A stretch of 64,000 nucleotides of DNA from Pseudomonas sp. PB120 (GCF_009761815.1 NZ_RWIN01000015.1:1-64000), one strand, 5' to 3'. Shown: positions 27,393 through 36,058, numbered from the stretch's first letter. Program-made: numbers and translations. The notes: generated by a model from the letters alone, not told the origin.

Positions 27393-28472
27393 TGTCGGCA
27401 CCAGCGTCGCCTCTGAATTGGCTTCACGGTTGCCATACGCCGCAAAATACTGACTTAACTGACGCCCAAATCGAATACAGGGCTTTTCAACGACGTACCA
27501 GGAAATACTGGCCAACGCCAAAGCAGCGGCAATCGAAACAGCCTGATTTTCATGAATGCTGAAAGCCGGAAAGACGGCGACTACGGCCTTTTGTATGGGC
27601 CATCCGAAGACATAAACGCCATACGAAAAGTCGCCCGGTAACCGCAATGCCTTGATGGGGGCAGTAGTCATCAGCCAAAGCGCCGTCATCAAGAATGCCG
27701 GATAAAACACAAACTGGAACGCCGGCCCGTGCCGGCAGATCCAGGCAAAGAGAATCAAGCCGCAAACGATACTGAAGTTGATACTTGCCTGGTCTTTATA
27801 AAGCGCAAGAAGCGCGCCAAAGGCAAAAAAGGCCGGCAGGCGACCGCCAATATCCACGTTCATCAGGCCAATCACTTCAACTTCGTCTGGCAATACGATT
27901 GAAATGACAAGTATTGCAACGAGCACCACCGTCGCAAAAATCTTATGACGGAATACCCCGCAGAGCCCTGCTGCCAGCAGCATCGCGTACATGATCAGTT
28001 CATACCGGATCGTCCAGATAGATCCGTTGGTCAGCGGGTTGTTGGTGTGTTCAAACACACCAGGCAACGAGTACTCGACGTAGGGGTGCCGAAATATGGC
28101 TGCAAAAACAGAGCTGTCAGCAAAATAACTATTCAGCGGCAGTGTGGTGAGCATCGGTCCAAGCAGGAACACGCAAGCGACCGCGCTAACGAGGACGGCC
28201 GGGAACACCCGGAAAAAACGAGCCAGAATGAAACTCAGTGGAGAGCTATTAGTGAGCCAGCTATTGGTAACAAGAATGCCGCTCAGGAAAAAGAAGAATT
28301 CAACGGCCAGCGATCCAGAATAGTCGAATCCAAGCAAACCCCTGATGGGCTCTGTCGTCACCGGCCCGGGAACAAGCGCATAAGCGTGCCCCCAGATGAC
28401 CGCACATGCCGCGACGAGGCGGAGCAAATCCGCATTGTTATTATCCCTGTGCAGAGCGTTATTCAGTTTCAT
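27369..28472 (-). CDS. acyltransferase family 3 (OafA/NodX-type) membrane protein
   Basis: The 367-residue protein has about ten membrane segments and the family blocks RLVAACAVIWGHAY (with the active-site His), FFFLSGILVTNSW and a loop with LARFFRVFPAVLV. These enzymes O-acylate sugars on surface polysaccharides, lipids or antibiotics. No polysaccharide genes adjoin it, so the acceptor is unknown. The start MKLNNALHRD was chosen over an upstream ATG because it directly precedes the first conserved segment. It overlaps the convergent gene at its 3' end. Confidence 0.85.
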   Translation of the reverse strand: MKLNNALHRDNNNADLLRLVAACAVIWGHAYALVPGPVTTEPIRGLLGFDYSGSLAVEFFFFLSGILVTNSWLTNSSPLSFILARFFRVFPAVLVSAVACVFLLGPMLTTLPLNSYFADSSVFAAIFRHPYVEYSLPGVFEHTNNPLTNGSIWTIRYELIMYAMLLAAGLCGVFRHKIFATVVLVAILVISIVLPDEVEVIGLMNVDIGGRLPAFFAFGALLALYKDQASINFSIVCGLILFAWICRHGPAFQFVFYPAFLMTALWLMTTAPIKALRLPGDFSYGVYVFGWPIQKAVVAVFPAFSIHENQAVSIAAALALASISWYVVEKPCIRFGRQLSQYFAAYGNREANSEATLVPTLSERKSL

Positions 28473-28704
28473 TGAATGGCTCTCGGAATGGTGCGCAATG
28501 GCAGGCAATTTGCCGGTTACGCTGGGTGTACCCGATACGGTCTGAGTGTAGACGGCACATTAACGCGACTGCTGAACATGAAAATAAAGTCATGTTGCCG
28601 GGTGCAAGGCCACCCTCACGCCGCCTCGAGACCATCGCCGCCATATTCAGTAATCCGCCGATTAGTCGATAATTGATTTACCCCTTAGCGATCGGCACGC
28701 CTCA

Positions 28705-29739
28705 ATGGATCAGATTCTTTCTCTTCTCTCCGATACCCTTCCCAAAGCGCAAACCCTGGAGCAGCTCACACGCCCCCTGCTGGTGCTGCTCAGCCAGATC
28801 ACTGGCATGGAGTCGACCTACCTGACGACCATCGATACCGACGAGGGCGTCCAGCGTGTCGAGTTCGCTCGCAACGTCGGCGACATGGTGATTCCTGAAG
28901 GGCTGGTTGTGCCTTGGGCCGATACGCTGTGCAAGCGGGCGCTGGACGAGAATCGCATGTACTCGGACAACGTTGCCGAATGTTGGGGGGATTCAGAGGC
29001 GGCCGCGGCCTTGGGCATCCGGACTTACGTGAGCGCGCCCATCAGATCCCAGGACGGGCACGTGCTGGGGACGGTATGTGCCGCCAGTTCGGATCAGGTG
29101 GCCCGCTCTTCTGAAGTGGAACCCTTGCTGATGCTGCTGTCCGGGTTGTTGGGATATGCCCTTGAGCGCGGGCTGCTTGTTGAACGACTCCAGGCTGCCA
29201 ACGCCGAATTGACCAAACTGGCCCTGACAGACCCGCTGACCGGCCTGTCCAACCGGCGTGCCATTCTGAACGAGGCCGCGCGCCTGTTCGCCCTGGCCCA
29301 GCGGGAGCACAAATACATCCTGATGGGTGTCATCGATCTGGATGGGTTCAAGTCCATCAACGATACCCGCGGCCACCTGGCCGGAGACCAGTTACTGCGT
29401 GGCGTGGCCGCCCAACTGCAGCACGCACTCAGAAGCAGCGACATCATCGGGCGTACGGGCGGTGATGAGTTCATCGTGATCGCGCTGGGCACACCCGCCG
29501 AACACTCGGACCCGGAAAAAGACCGGCAACATGCCGCCGAATTGCTTCAGGATCGCCTGTCCAAAGCGACAATTGGACGCTATGAGCTGGGCCACGGTCT
29601 GGGGGACGTTGAATACACCGGCGCGAGTGTCGGGGTTGTGGCTGTGATGCCGGGTAGCGTGACCGTGGACGAGGCCACGAAACTGGCAGACCGCGAAATG
29701 TATAAGGTTAAACAGCAGCGCAAACATCAGCGATTGTAA
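28705..29739 (+). CDS. GAF-domain diguanylate cyclase
   Basis: The 344-residue soluble protein has an N-terminal GAF sensor (about residues 20-155: LLSQITGMESTYLTTID, then APIRSQDGHVLGTVC). A GGDEF domain follows (LTDPLTGLSNRRAIL to GRTGGDEFIVIALG). An RxxD product-inhibition site (RSSD) sits five residues before GGDEF, so the cyclase is likely active and feedback-inhibited. No membrane segment is present. The Shine-Dalgarno before the ATG is weak. Confidence 0.9.
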   Translation: MDQILSLLSDTLPKAQTLEQLTRPLLVLLSQITGMESTYLTTIDTDEGVQRVEFARNVGDMVIPEGLVVPWADTLCKRALDENRMYSDNVAECWGDSEAAAALGIRTYVSAPIRSQDGHVLGTVCAASSDQVARSSEVEPLLMLLSGLLGYALERGLLVERLQAANAELTKLALTDPLTGLSNRRAILNEAARLFALAQREHKYILMGVIDLDGFKSINDTRGHLAGDQLLRGVAAQLQHALRSSDIIGRTGGDEFIVIALGTPAEHSDPEKDRQHAAELLQDRLSKATIGRYELGHGLGDVEYTGASVGVVAVMPGSVTVDEATKLADREMYKVKQQRKHQRL

Positions 29740-29769
29740 AAAAGATAGAGGAAAGCTGATTGCGAGTGA

Positions 29770-29853
29770 TCGAAGCCCGGGAAGACCGGGTTGTGGGTGC
29801 CGTGCTGGGTGAGTATCTCTCCAGCAACGACCGATGACGGCTCCGGGCTTCGA
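29770..29853. repeat. 84-base stem-loop with 11-bp perfect inverted ends
   Basis: TCGAAGCCCGG (29770-29780) is repeated inverted as CCGGGCTTCGA (29843-29853), with an inner small hairpin CCCGG/CCGGG near 29777-29790. It lies in the 179-base gap after the diguanylate cyclase gene. It has no T-run, so it is not a classic terminator. It may be a degenerate REP-like element. Confidence 0.5.
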
Positions 29854-29918
29854 ACACTCAAGTGGTGGTCTCAATAGCTTCTGGGCGACTCGTTATCTCC
29901 AGTTAGCTTAAGCAACTT

Positions 29919-30233
29919 TCAGTCATCGTCAGCGAATTGTTCGGTGGCTAAAGGTGCGTCGGGATGCATCGAGTGAGAACTGTTTCGCCCGACGGCCTGG
30001 GTATACCCAAATGCGTCATCGTCAGCGAATGGCCCGGCTGCCAACGGCGCGTTGGGGTGCATCGAGTGTGATCCATTTCTCCCGACGGCCTGGATGTATC
30101 CCGATGTGTTGTCGGCCGTGGGTTCGCTCGTGGTGCTGACCCAGTTTTTCGGTGTAGATGAGTCTGCAAACGCGGTCTGGCAAGCTACGGTGAGTAGCGC
30201 TGCGGTCATCGCGCTCAGTAGGATAGTGCTCAT
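29919..30233 (-). CDS. small exported protein with a duplicated 31-residue unit
   Basis: The 104-residue precursor has a signal peptide (MSTILLSAMTAALLTVACQTAFA). The mature part contains two copies of a unit reading GYxQAVGRNxSHSMHPxAPLA followed by a short stretch and FADDD. The duplicates differ at only a few positions. The protein is rich in His, Met and Asp, which could bind metal. I do not recognise a named family. The DNA duplication is visible too, since the two halves are also similar at base level. Confidence 0.7.
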   Translation of the reverse strand: MSTILLSAMTAALLTVACQTAFADSSTPKNWVSTTSEPTADNTSGYIQAVGRNGSHSMHPNAPLAAGPFADDDAFGYTQAVGRNSSHSMHPDAPLATEQFADDD

Positions 30234-30381
30234 TGTCGTACGCCTCCGTTAGAGTCGCACCACGCAGTTTGAACCTCTGAGCAAACAGTGTGACGGTAGG
30301 TGACCGACGGCTTTTAATGCTAATCGTCGGTGTTCACTTACTAAACTGCCACCCACCTCACCTCACCGGGCCCCACGAAAC

Positions 30382-31281
30382 ATGAACCAATTGTTAGCCA
30401 TTCGCGTGTTTGCCCGCGTCGTCGAGGCCGGGTCGTTTGTAAAGGCAGCCGACTCACTGGAAATGCCCAAGGCCACCGTCAGCAAACTGATACAAGATCT
30501 GGAAGGCTTTTTACGCGTGCGCTTGCTGCAACGTACCACCCGTAGCGTGACCGTCACCCTAGACGGAGCCAAATACTATGAACAAACCGCGCGCATCATC
30601 AGGGACCTGGAAGAGATCGACGCCGGCTTTCAAAGTGCGCTGTTCAATCCTCGCGGCAAAATCCATGTCAATGTCGGCGGCTCCGTGGCGACCGCGCTGA
30701 TCATTCCGGCCTTGCCTGAGTTTTTTGCACGGTTTCCCGACATCGAGATCGAACTGGGTGTGAGTGATCGGCATGTCGATCTGATCAGCGACAACGTCGA
30801 TTGTGTCATTCGCGGTGGCGCCATCCAGGAACAGTCATTGGCGGCAAGGTTCCTGGGGCAAGCGTCCTGGACCACCTGCGCATCACCCGCCTATCTGCAA
30901 CGCTTCGGCACGCCTGGCCACCCGTGGGATCTGGAGCATGAACATCGCATCATCAGCTATCACTCGGCTCGAACCAGTCGAGTGGTACCGGCCGTTTTTC
31001 AGTGCGGCGACGAGAAAATCGAAGTGATCGGCAAGGGTGTACTGAGTGTCAATGAGAGCAACGCGCACATTGCTGCCGGGCTGGCGGGCCTGGGTGTGAT
31101 CCACACGTTCAATTATGCGGTGCAACCCTTCATCGAGACCGGGGCGCTGGTGCCCGTCTTGCAAGACTGGCGCCCTGCCCCGTACCCCTTTCATGTGGCT
31201 TACCCACCCAACCGCAATCTCAGCAATCGGGTGCGCGTTTTCATCGACTGGCTGGTGGAGCACTTTTCCACGTTAACGTGA
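30382..31281 (+). CDS. LysR-family transcriptional regulator
   Basis: The 299-residue protein has the N-terminal LysR winged helix (LAIRVFARVVEAGSFVKAADSL, then KATVSKLIQDLEGFLRVRLLQRTTR) and an effector-binding domain with VDCVIRGGAIQEQSLAARFLG. The sequence is of the AaeR/PtxR-like group, often controlling dehydrogenases or efflux. It converges with the SDR gene at 31310 (28 bases between stop codons) and does not share a promoter with it. Confidence 0.88.
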   Translation: MNQLLAIRVFARVVEAGSFVKAADSLEMPKATVSKLIQDLEGFLRVRLLQRTTRSVTVTLDGAKYYEQTARIIRDLEEIDAGFQSALFNPRGKIHVNVGGSVATALIIPALPEFFARFPDIEIELGVSDRHVDLISDNVDCVIRGGAIQEQSLAARFLGQASWTTCASPAYLQRFGTPGHPWDLEHEHRIISYHSARTSRVVPAVFQCGDEKIEVIGKGVLSVNESNAHIAAGLAGLGVIHTFNYAVQPFIETGALVPVLQDWRPAPYPFHVAYPPNRNLSNRVRVFIDWLVEHFSTLT

Positions 31282-31309
31282 ACAAGCCCGCCAGTGTTAG
31301 CCTCGGTAA

Positions 31310-32059
31310 TCAGATCTGTGCTGCACCACCGTCAACGAACAGTTCGATGCCGTTGATGAAGCTGCTGTCATCCGAGGCCAGGAACAACACGGCCTTGGCG
31401 ACTTCTTTCGGATCGCCCAGACGCCCCATTGGCACCAGACTGGCCAGATGCGCATGCAGGCCATCAAGATGTTCTGCCGGCACCAGGCCTGCCAGGCCAG
31501 GGGTGGCGACAGGGCCAGGGCTGATGGCGTTTACACGGATGTTTCGCGGCTTCAAGTCCAGCAGCCAGGAGCGGGCGAAGTTACGCACGGCGGCCTTGCT
31601 CGCACTGTAGACACTGAAGTTTTCGGTGCCTTGGGTGGCGGTGGTGGACGCGGTCAGGATCACAGAGCCCCCGTCCTTGAGTAGCGGAAGCGCTTTCTGC
31701 ACAGTAAAGAGCAGGCCTTTGACGTTGACGCTGAAAATGCGGTCGAAGTGCTCTTCCGTGATCGAACCCAGCGGCAGCATATCGCCGCCACCCGCATTGG
31801 CAAACACGATATCGAGATGCCCGGCCTTCGCCGAGATCACCGAGAACACCTTGTCCAGATCGGCCAGATTGGCCACATCGCCCTTGATCCCGACCGCCTT
31901 ATCGCCAATCAAAGCAACCGCTGCGTCCAGTTCCGCCTGACGGCGGCCCGTGATGAACACCGTAGCGCCCTGCGCGGCGAACTCTTGTGCTGAGGCCAGG
32001 CCAATGCCGGTGGTGCCGCCGGTGACCAGTGCAACTTTACCTGCCAGTTTGTGGCTCAT
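31310..32059 (-). CDS. short-chain dehydrogenase/reductase
   Basis: The 249-residue protein is a classical SDR: cofactor motif TGGTTGIG at about residue 12, the NAG motif (FANAGGG), catalytic Ser in ILTASTTA and YxxxK in [11 protein letters not shown]. The cofactor preference is unclear (ITGRRQ after beta-2 suggests NADP). GGAG precedes the ATG. The 192-base gap upstream holds a perfect palindrome at 32172-32189 that is likely its operator. Confidence 0.92.
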   Translation of the reverse strand: MSHKLAGKVALVTGGTTGIGLASAQEFAAQGATVFITGRRQAELDAAVALIGDKAVGIKGDVANLADLDKVFSVISAKAGHLDIVFANAGGGDMLPLGSITEEHFDRIFSVNVKGLLFTVQKALPLLKDGGSVILTASTTATQGTENFSVYSASKAAVRNFARSWLLDLKPRNIRVNAISPGPVATPGLAGLVPAEHLDGLHAHLASLVPMGRLGDPKEVAKAVLFLASDDSSFINGIELFVDGGAAQI

Positions 32060-32171
32060 CGTTGAATCTCCGATTGATTGCATAGTGGGAATTTCAGCTC
32101 GGTGTTTCGAACCGGTGAAGCCACTCTATGCTTGCGGATTGCGCGGAAAAACAGGATGAATCCGATTTCTA

Positions 32172-32189
32172 TATCCATGGACATGGATA
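32172..32189. promoter_or_regulatory. perfect 8-2-8 palindrome, candidate operator
   Basis: TATCCATG-GA-CATGGATA is a perfect inverted repeat located 113 bases upstream of the SDR start codon and downstream of the hydrolase terminator. Its size and symmetry suit a dimeric repressor such as a TetR or MarR protein. The cognate regulator is not identified. Confidence 0.5.
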
Positions 32190-32213
32190 ATTAGAATGCA
32201 CAGACAAGGGGAG

Positions 32214-32242
32214 AAAGTCGGGGCAGGATTTCACCCGCCCCG
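32214..32242 (-). terminator. terminator of the haloperoxidase-like hydrolase gene
   Basis: On the minus strand a 9-bp stem (CGGGGCGGG with CCTGCCCCG, one wobble) and 6-base loop lie just after the hydrolase stop, followed by a short T-rich run. The T tract is modest (CTTTCT), so efficiency is uncertain. Confidence 0.6.
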
Positions 32243-32251
32243 GAGGGTGGC

Positions 32252-33082
32252 CTAGCCTCGCAGAAAAGCGAGCAAATCGGCGTTGATGGTATCGGCGTTC
32301 GTTGTAGGCATTCCGTGTGGGTAGCCCGCGTAAGTTTTCAACGTGCCGTTCTGCAACAGTTTGGCTGACAAGGGCCCGGAGTCTTCATAAGGCACGATCT
32401 GATCATCATCACCATGCATCACCAACACGGGGATCGTGATGCTCTTTAGATCGTCGGTAAAGTCGGTCTGGGAAAAGGCCACGATCCCGTCATAGTGAGC
32501 AATTGCGCAGCCCATCATGCCTTGGCGCCACCAATTCAAGATGGTGCCCTCGGACGGTTTTGCACCTGGGCGGTTGTAACCGTAGAAAGGTCCCGCAGGA
32601 ATGTCGTGGTAGAACTGTGCGCGGTTGGCCTTCAGCTGTGCCTGCAGATCATCGAACACCGACTTCGGCAAACCGCCTGGATTGCTCGGGGTCTGGACCA
32701 TCAGCGGTGGCACGGCGGCGATGATGACGGCCTTCGACACCCGGTCCTCGCCATGGCGTGCAATGTAATGGATGACTTCGCCACCGCCAGTGGAATGCCC
32801 CACATGGGCAGCCCCCTGCACGCCAAGATGGTTGACCACGGCCGCGACGTCATCGGCATAGTGATCCATGTCGTGCCCGTCCCAGACCTGACTGGATCGC
32901 CCGTGACCGCGCCGGTCGTGCGCAATGACCCGGTAGCCGTTCGCCAGGAAAAACAGCATCTGCGCATCCCAGTCGTCCGCACTGAGTGGCCATCCGTGAT
33001 GAAAGAAGACCACCTTGGCGTCGCGTGGCCCCCAGTCTTTGTAAAAAATCTCGACACCGTCCTGCGTAGTGACATACCCCAT
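32252..33082 (-). CDS. alpha/beta hydrolase, non-haem chloroperoxidase type
   Basis: The 276-residue protein has HHGWPLSADDW (oxyanion His-Gly), the nucleophile elbow GHSTGGGE, an acid in HGDDDQIVP and the catalytic His in GYPHGM. The pattern is that of cofactor-free haloperoxidases/perhydrolases and esterases. It has no signal peptide. The start follows an AGGAG. A 14-bp perfect hairpin lies in its upstream region (33108-33140). Confidence 0.9.
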   Translation of the reverse strand: MGYVTTQDGVEIFYKDWGPRDAKVVFFHHGWPLSADDWDAQMLFFLANGYRVIAHDRRGHGRSSQVWDGHDMDHYADDVAAVVNHLGVQGAAHVGHSTGGGEVIHYIARHGEDRVSKAVIIAAVPPLMVQTPSNPGGLPKSVFDDLQAQLKANRAQFYHDIPAGPFYGYNRPGAKPSEGTILNWWRQGMMGCAIAHYDGIVAFSQTDFTDDLKSITIPVLVMHGDDDQIVPYEDSGPLSAKLLQNGTLKTYAGYPHGMPTTNADTINADLLAFLRG

Positions 33083-33107
33083 GTTCGCATCTCCTGTATG
33101 AAATGGA

Positions 33108-33140
33108 GGTCACGATCAGAATCGTGTTCTGATCGTGACC
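33108..33140. repeat. perfect 14-bp hairpin upstream of the hydrolase gene
   Basis: GGTCACGATCAGAA and its exact complement flank a 5-base loop (TCGTG). It starts 26 bases upstream of the hydrolase start codon, so it could lie in the leader of that gene or just ahead of it. There is no T-run on either strand, which argues against a rho-independent terminator. It could be a regulator-binding palindrome. Confidence 0.6.
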
Positions 33141-33195
33141 GTTAAGGTCATGGCTTGTTTGGAGCGGAATATGAGCATAGGCGAACTGGCGAAAA

Positions 33196-33579
33196 TCAGC
33201 GGATGGGCGCCTTTATGCTGATGATTTCAACGATGACGCCCGGGGCCAGTGATACCCACAGCTGAACGTCATTGCCGTCGTTGGGTGCATTGACTTCATA
33301 ATCGAGGCCGTGGGCTTTCACGCGGTCGAGCACGAAGCGCCACTCTTCAAAGTCGGCGACACGCAATGCAATGTGGTCGATCCGGGGCGACACCTTCCCG
33401 GCCGGTAACCCGCCTGTGGCCTGGGATAGATGAATCAGCGGCCGACCCTGGCTATACAACCAGGCACCCGGCACCCGAAAGTCGGGGCGGTGCCCGTTAG
33501 TGAATCCCAGCACGCCGGTGAAAAAGCCAACGGCTTTGCCGAGATCCGCGATGACGATGTTGACGTGATCCAGATGCAT
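33196..33579 (-). CDS. VOC-family (glyoxalase/bleomycin resistance) protein
   Basis: The 127-residue protein has two beta-alpha-beta-beta-beta units: MHLDHVNIVIADLGKAVGFF, then PRIDHIALRVADFEEWRFVL, ending with VIVEIISI. Likely metal ligands are His in LDHV, His in IDHI and Glu in IVEI. Such proteins include small lyases, isomerases and dioxygenases; the reaction is unknown. The start was set at MHLDHV; 33633 is an alternative with a 21-residue extension. A LysR-type box 73 bases upstream matches one upstream of the reductase gene at 34826. Confidence 0.82.
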   Translation of the reverse strand: MHLDHVNIVIADLGKAVGFFTGVLGFTNGHRPDFRVPGAWLYSQGRPLIHLSQATGGLPAGKVSPRIDHIALRVADFEEWRFVLDRVKAHGLDYEVNAPNDGNDVQLWVSLAPGVIVEIISIKAPIR

Positions 33580-33652
33580 GAGGATGCCCTGTGATGCCAA
33601 TGAAGTGATCCATTGTGCAAACACGGCATGCATTTGAAAATTTGCCTGGCCA

Positions 33653-33667
33653 TTGATGGATTATCAA
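33653..33667 (-). promoter_or_regulatory. LysR-type box upstream of the VOC gene
   Basis: Read toward the VOC gene it is TTGA-N7-TCAA (a T-N11-A site) with flanks nearly identical to the site at 34735-34749. Over 24 bases, 20 agree between the two sites. It lies 73 bases upstream of the VOC start codon in the same orientation relative to its target as the other copy. Confidence 0.6.
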
Positions 33668-33698
33668 AAATTTTGGAAATATCCACACACCAATCCCT

Positions 33699-33797
33699 GT
33701 AGGAGCGAGCTTGCTCGCGATGGACGCTAACGATTACGCGTGTGCACAGGTTAAACGTGGAGGTCTCAGGTCCATCGCGAGCAAGCTCGCTCCTACA
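33699..33797. repeat. paired REP element (REPIN-like)
   Basis: A copy of the Pseudomonas REP core (TGTAGGAGCGAGCTTGCTCG at its start) is followed about 45 bases later by its inverted copy ending CTCGCTCCTACA, giving a mobile-looking pair. It sits between the LysR gene and the VOC gene. Such pairs are spread by RAYT transposases in this genus. Confidence 0.85.
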
Positions 33798-33806
33798 GAG
33801 TCGGTG

Positions 33807-34721
33807 TCACGACGCAATCTCACGGGATGCTTGTTCGAAACGTTCACTCAAAAAATCCAGCAACGCCCTCACCCGTGGTGCCAGGTAACGGCTGCGCGGG
33901 TAAAGCGCATGCACCGGCGCTTCGACCGATTGCCATTGCGGCAGCACCAGGCTCAAGCGCCCCGCCGCCAGGTCAGCGCTCACGTCCCAGATCGACTTGA
34001 GCACGATGCCGTGACCATCGATCGCCCATTGGCGGGCCAACGCGCCGTCGTTGGTTTCACGCGCAGCCTCCATGGGCACCTTGAACAGCATCGTTTCCTT
34101 GCCACGGTGCAAGCGCCATTCGCTGGACCACCCCGATTGGCCGGCGACAATGTGATCGAACTCGACCAATTGATGCGGGTGATCAGGCGTGCCCTTGCGC
34201 TGCAGATAGCTGGGTGCGGCGCAGAGTACGCGGCGATTGGCGGCCAGCGGTCGTGCGATCAACGAGCTGTCTGGCGGCACGCCGAAGCGGATCACCAGGT
34301 CGACATCGTCGGCGATCAGGTGCGACAGCGAGTCGGACAACAGCAACGCCGGAACGACCTGGGGATAGCGGGCTGTGAACTCGTCGAACCAAGGGTTCAG
34401 CACATGCCGGCCGAAATCCGAGGTCGCGGACACGCGGATCTTGCCGCGAATTTCTTTTTTTTCCGCGGACAACGCCGCTCGGGCATCGTCCAGCGACTGC
34501 AACGCGTCACGGCAATGTTGCAGATAAATCCGCCCCTCATCGGTCAGCCTTAACTGCCGCGTGGTGCGCTCGAACAAACGCGTGGCGAGAGATGCTTCAA
34601 GCTTGAGCAAACGAGCGCTGGCGGCGGCTGGCGACAGGCCGAGCTTGCGCCCTGCCGCCGAGAGCCCACCCAGTTGGGCCGCTTCGACAAACAGGCGGAT
34701 CGCTTCGAGGTTATCCATCAT
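33807..34721 (-). CDS. LysR-family regulator of the adjoining reductase
   Basis: The 304-residue protein has the LysR N-terminus (NLEAIRLFVEAAQLGGLSAAGRKLGLSPAAASARLLKLE) and a substrate-binding-like effector domain (DDVDLVIRFGVPPDSSLIARPL). It is divergent from the old-yellow-enzyme gene with 104 bases between. One LysR-type box lies directly upstream of its own start (34735-34749) and a matching one precedes the VOC gene, suggesting that it controls all three. A second ATG is one codon inside. Confidence 0.88.
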   Translation of the reverse strand: MMDNLEAIRLFVEAAQLGGLSAAGRKLGLSPAAASARLLKLEASLATRLFERTTRQLRLTDEGRIYLQHCRDALQSLDDARAALSAEKKEIRGKIRVSATSDFGRHVLNPWFDEFTARYPQVVPALLLSDSLSHLIADDVDLVIRFGVPPDSSLIARPLAANRRVLCAAPSYLQRKGTPDHPHQLVEFDHIVAGQSGWSSEWRLHRGKETMLFKVPMEAARETNDGALARQWAIDGHGIVLKSIWDVSADLAAGRLSLVLPQWQSVEAPVHALYPRSRYLAPRVRALLDFLSERFEQASREIAS

Positions 34722-34734
34722 TCTTCCAGTATTT

Positions 34735-34749
34735 TTGAAAATCCATCAA
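34735..34749 (+). promoter_or_regulatory. LysR-type box in the LysR/OYE divergent promoter region
   Basis: TTGA-N7-TCAA, with the same flanking bases as the site upstream of the VOC gene. It is 76 bases upstream of the reductase start and 13 bases upstream of the LysR start, the usual arrangement for LysR activation of the divergent gene with self-repression. Confidence 0.62.
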
Positions 34750-34825
34750 AGACTAGCCTAATTATCAAATCTCATCCCCGGTTGCAGACTGAGCCCATCA
34801 ACTCATCAGCCCAGGAACTGACACC

Positions 34826-35941
34826 ATGACCACTTTATTTACACCGATCACCTTCGCCGGCCTGAATGCCCCTCACCGGGTCGTGATGGCGCCCATGACC
34901 CGAGCACGCAGCAGCCAGCCCGGCGACATCCCTAACAGCCTCAACGCGCAGTACTACGCACAACGTGCCTCGGCGGCATTGATCGTGACCGAAGCCGCGC
35001 AGATTTCCCCGCAGGGCAAGGGTTACTCCTTTACACCCGGCATCTACAGTGACGCGCAAGAGCAAGGCTGGCAGCGCGTGACCGAGGCGGTGCATGCCGA
35101 GGGTGGCCGCATCTTCCTGCAACTGTGGCACGTCGGGCGCTTGTCCCATCCAGACTTCCATCAGGGCGAGCTGCCGGTGGCGCCGTCCGCTGAACCGTTT
35201 GAAGGGCAAATCTGGAAAGTCGACCCTGTCACTGGACTGGGCGGCATGCACGATTCACCGACACCCCGGGCGCTGACCCGGATCGAGATTGCGCAGATCG
35301 TCGACGACTTCCGTCAGGCCGCACGCCGCGCTATTCGCGCCGGTTTTGATGGTGTGGAAATCCATGGGGCCAATGGTTACCTGGTGGACCAGTTCCTGCG
35401 CACCACGTCCAACACACGGACCGATGAATACGGCGGTTCACGCAGCAATCGCCTGCGTTTTCTCAAGGAAGTGGTCGACGCGATCAGTGACGAAATCGGC
35501 GCCGAACGTACGGCCATCCGCCTGGCACCGTTCCTGACCGCCCGTGGCATGGCCTGCCCGGACATCCTCCCGACCATCCTTGAGGCAGCCGAGTATTTGC
35601 AGGCCAAAGGCATCGGCTATCTGCACCTGGTCGAAGCGGACTGGGACGATGCGCCGGTGTTCACCGAATCCTTCCGTCAGGCGATTCGCCAACGCTTCAG
35701 CCGCCCGATCATCGTCGCTGGCAACTACGATCGCGCACGCGCCGAGTGGGTCATCAGCAAAGGCTATGCAGACCTGGTGGCGTTCGGCAGACCGTTCGTG
35801 GCCAACCCTGATTTGCCGCTGCGCCTGGAAGAAGACCTGCCACTGGCGGCCCTTGATCCCGCCACCCTGTTCGGCGGCACTGCCCAGGGATACAGCGACT
35901 ACCCCGCCCTCACCCGCGGAGAAACCCAGTACGCGCTTTGA
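34826..35941 (+). CDS. old yellow enzyme family alkene reductase (NemA-like)
   Basis: The 371-residue protein is an FMN-dependent ene-reductase. Visible are the N-terminal FTPITFAGLNAPHRVVMAPMTR, QLWHVGR, the active-site pair in HGANGYLVDQFL, and RTDEYGGSRSNRLRF. Family members reduce activated double bonds, maleimides and nitro compounds, and are commonly induced by electrophiles through an adjoining regulator. Here the divergent LysR is the obvious candidate. Confidence 0.93.
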   Translation: MTTLFTPITFAGLNAPHRVVMAPMTRARSSQPGDIPNSLNAQYYAQRASAALIVTEAAQISPQGKGYSFTPGIYSDAQEQGWQRVTEAVHAEGGRIFLQLWHVGRLSHPDFHQGELPVAPSAEPFEGQIWKVDPVTGLGGMHDSPTPRALTRIEIAQIVDDFRQAARRAIRAGFDGVEIHGANGYLVDQFLRTTSNTRTDEYGGSRSNRLRFLKEVVDAISDEIGAERTAIRLAPFLTARGMACPDILPTILEAAEYLQAKGIGYLHLVEADWDDAPVFTESFRQAIRQRFSRPIIVAGNYDRARAEWVISKGYADLVAFGRPFVANPDLPLRLEEDLPLAALDPATLFGGTAQGYSDYPALTRGETQYAL

Positions 35942-36058
35942 TCACTGGCCTGCTGGCCGCGAACAATGGGGGGTGCCCATTGTGTGATTAAGCGTTCTAC
36001 GCACATGGGGTTGGCGTGGCAGCTGCTGAAGGTGGATTGAACTACCCTCATTTGAAAC

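Noticed and set aside
33699..33797. The REP pairs considered as CRISPR repeats or IS ends.
   Set aside because: There are only two inverted copies, no regular spacers, no cas genes and no transposase. The sequences match Pseudomonas REP classes.
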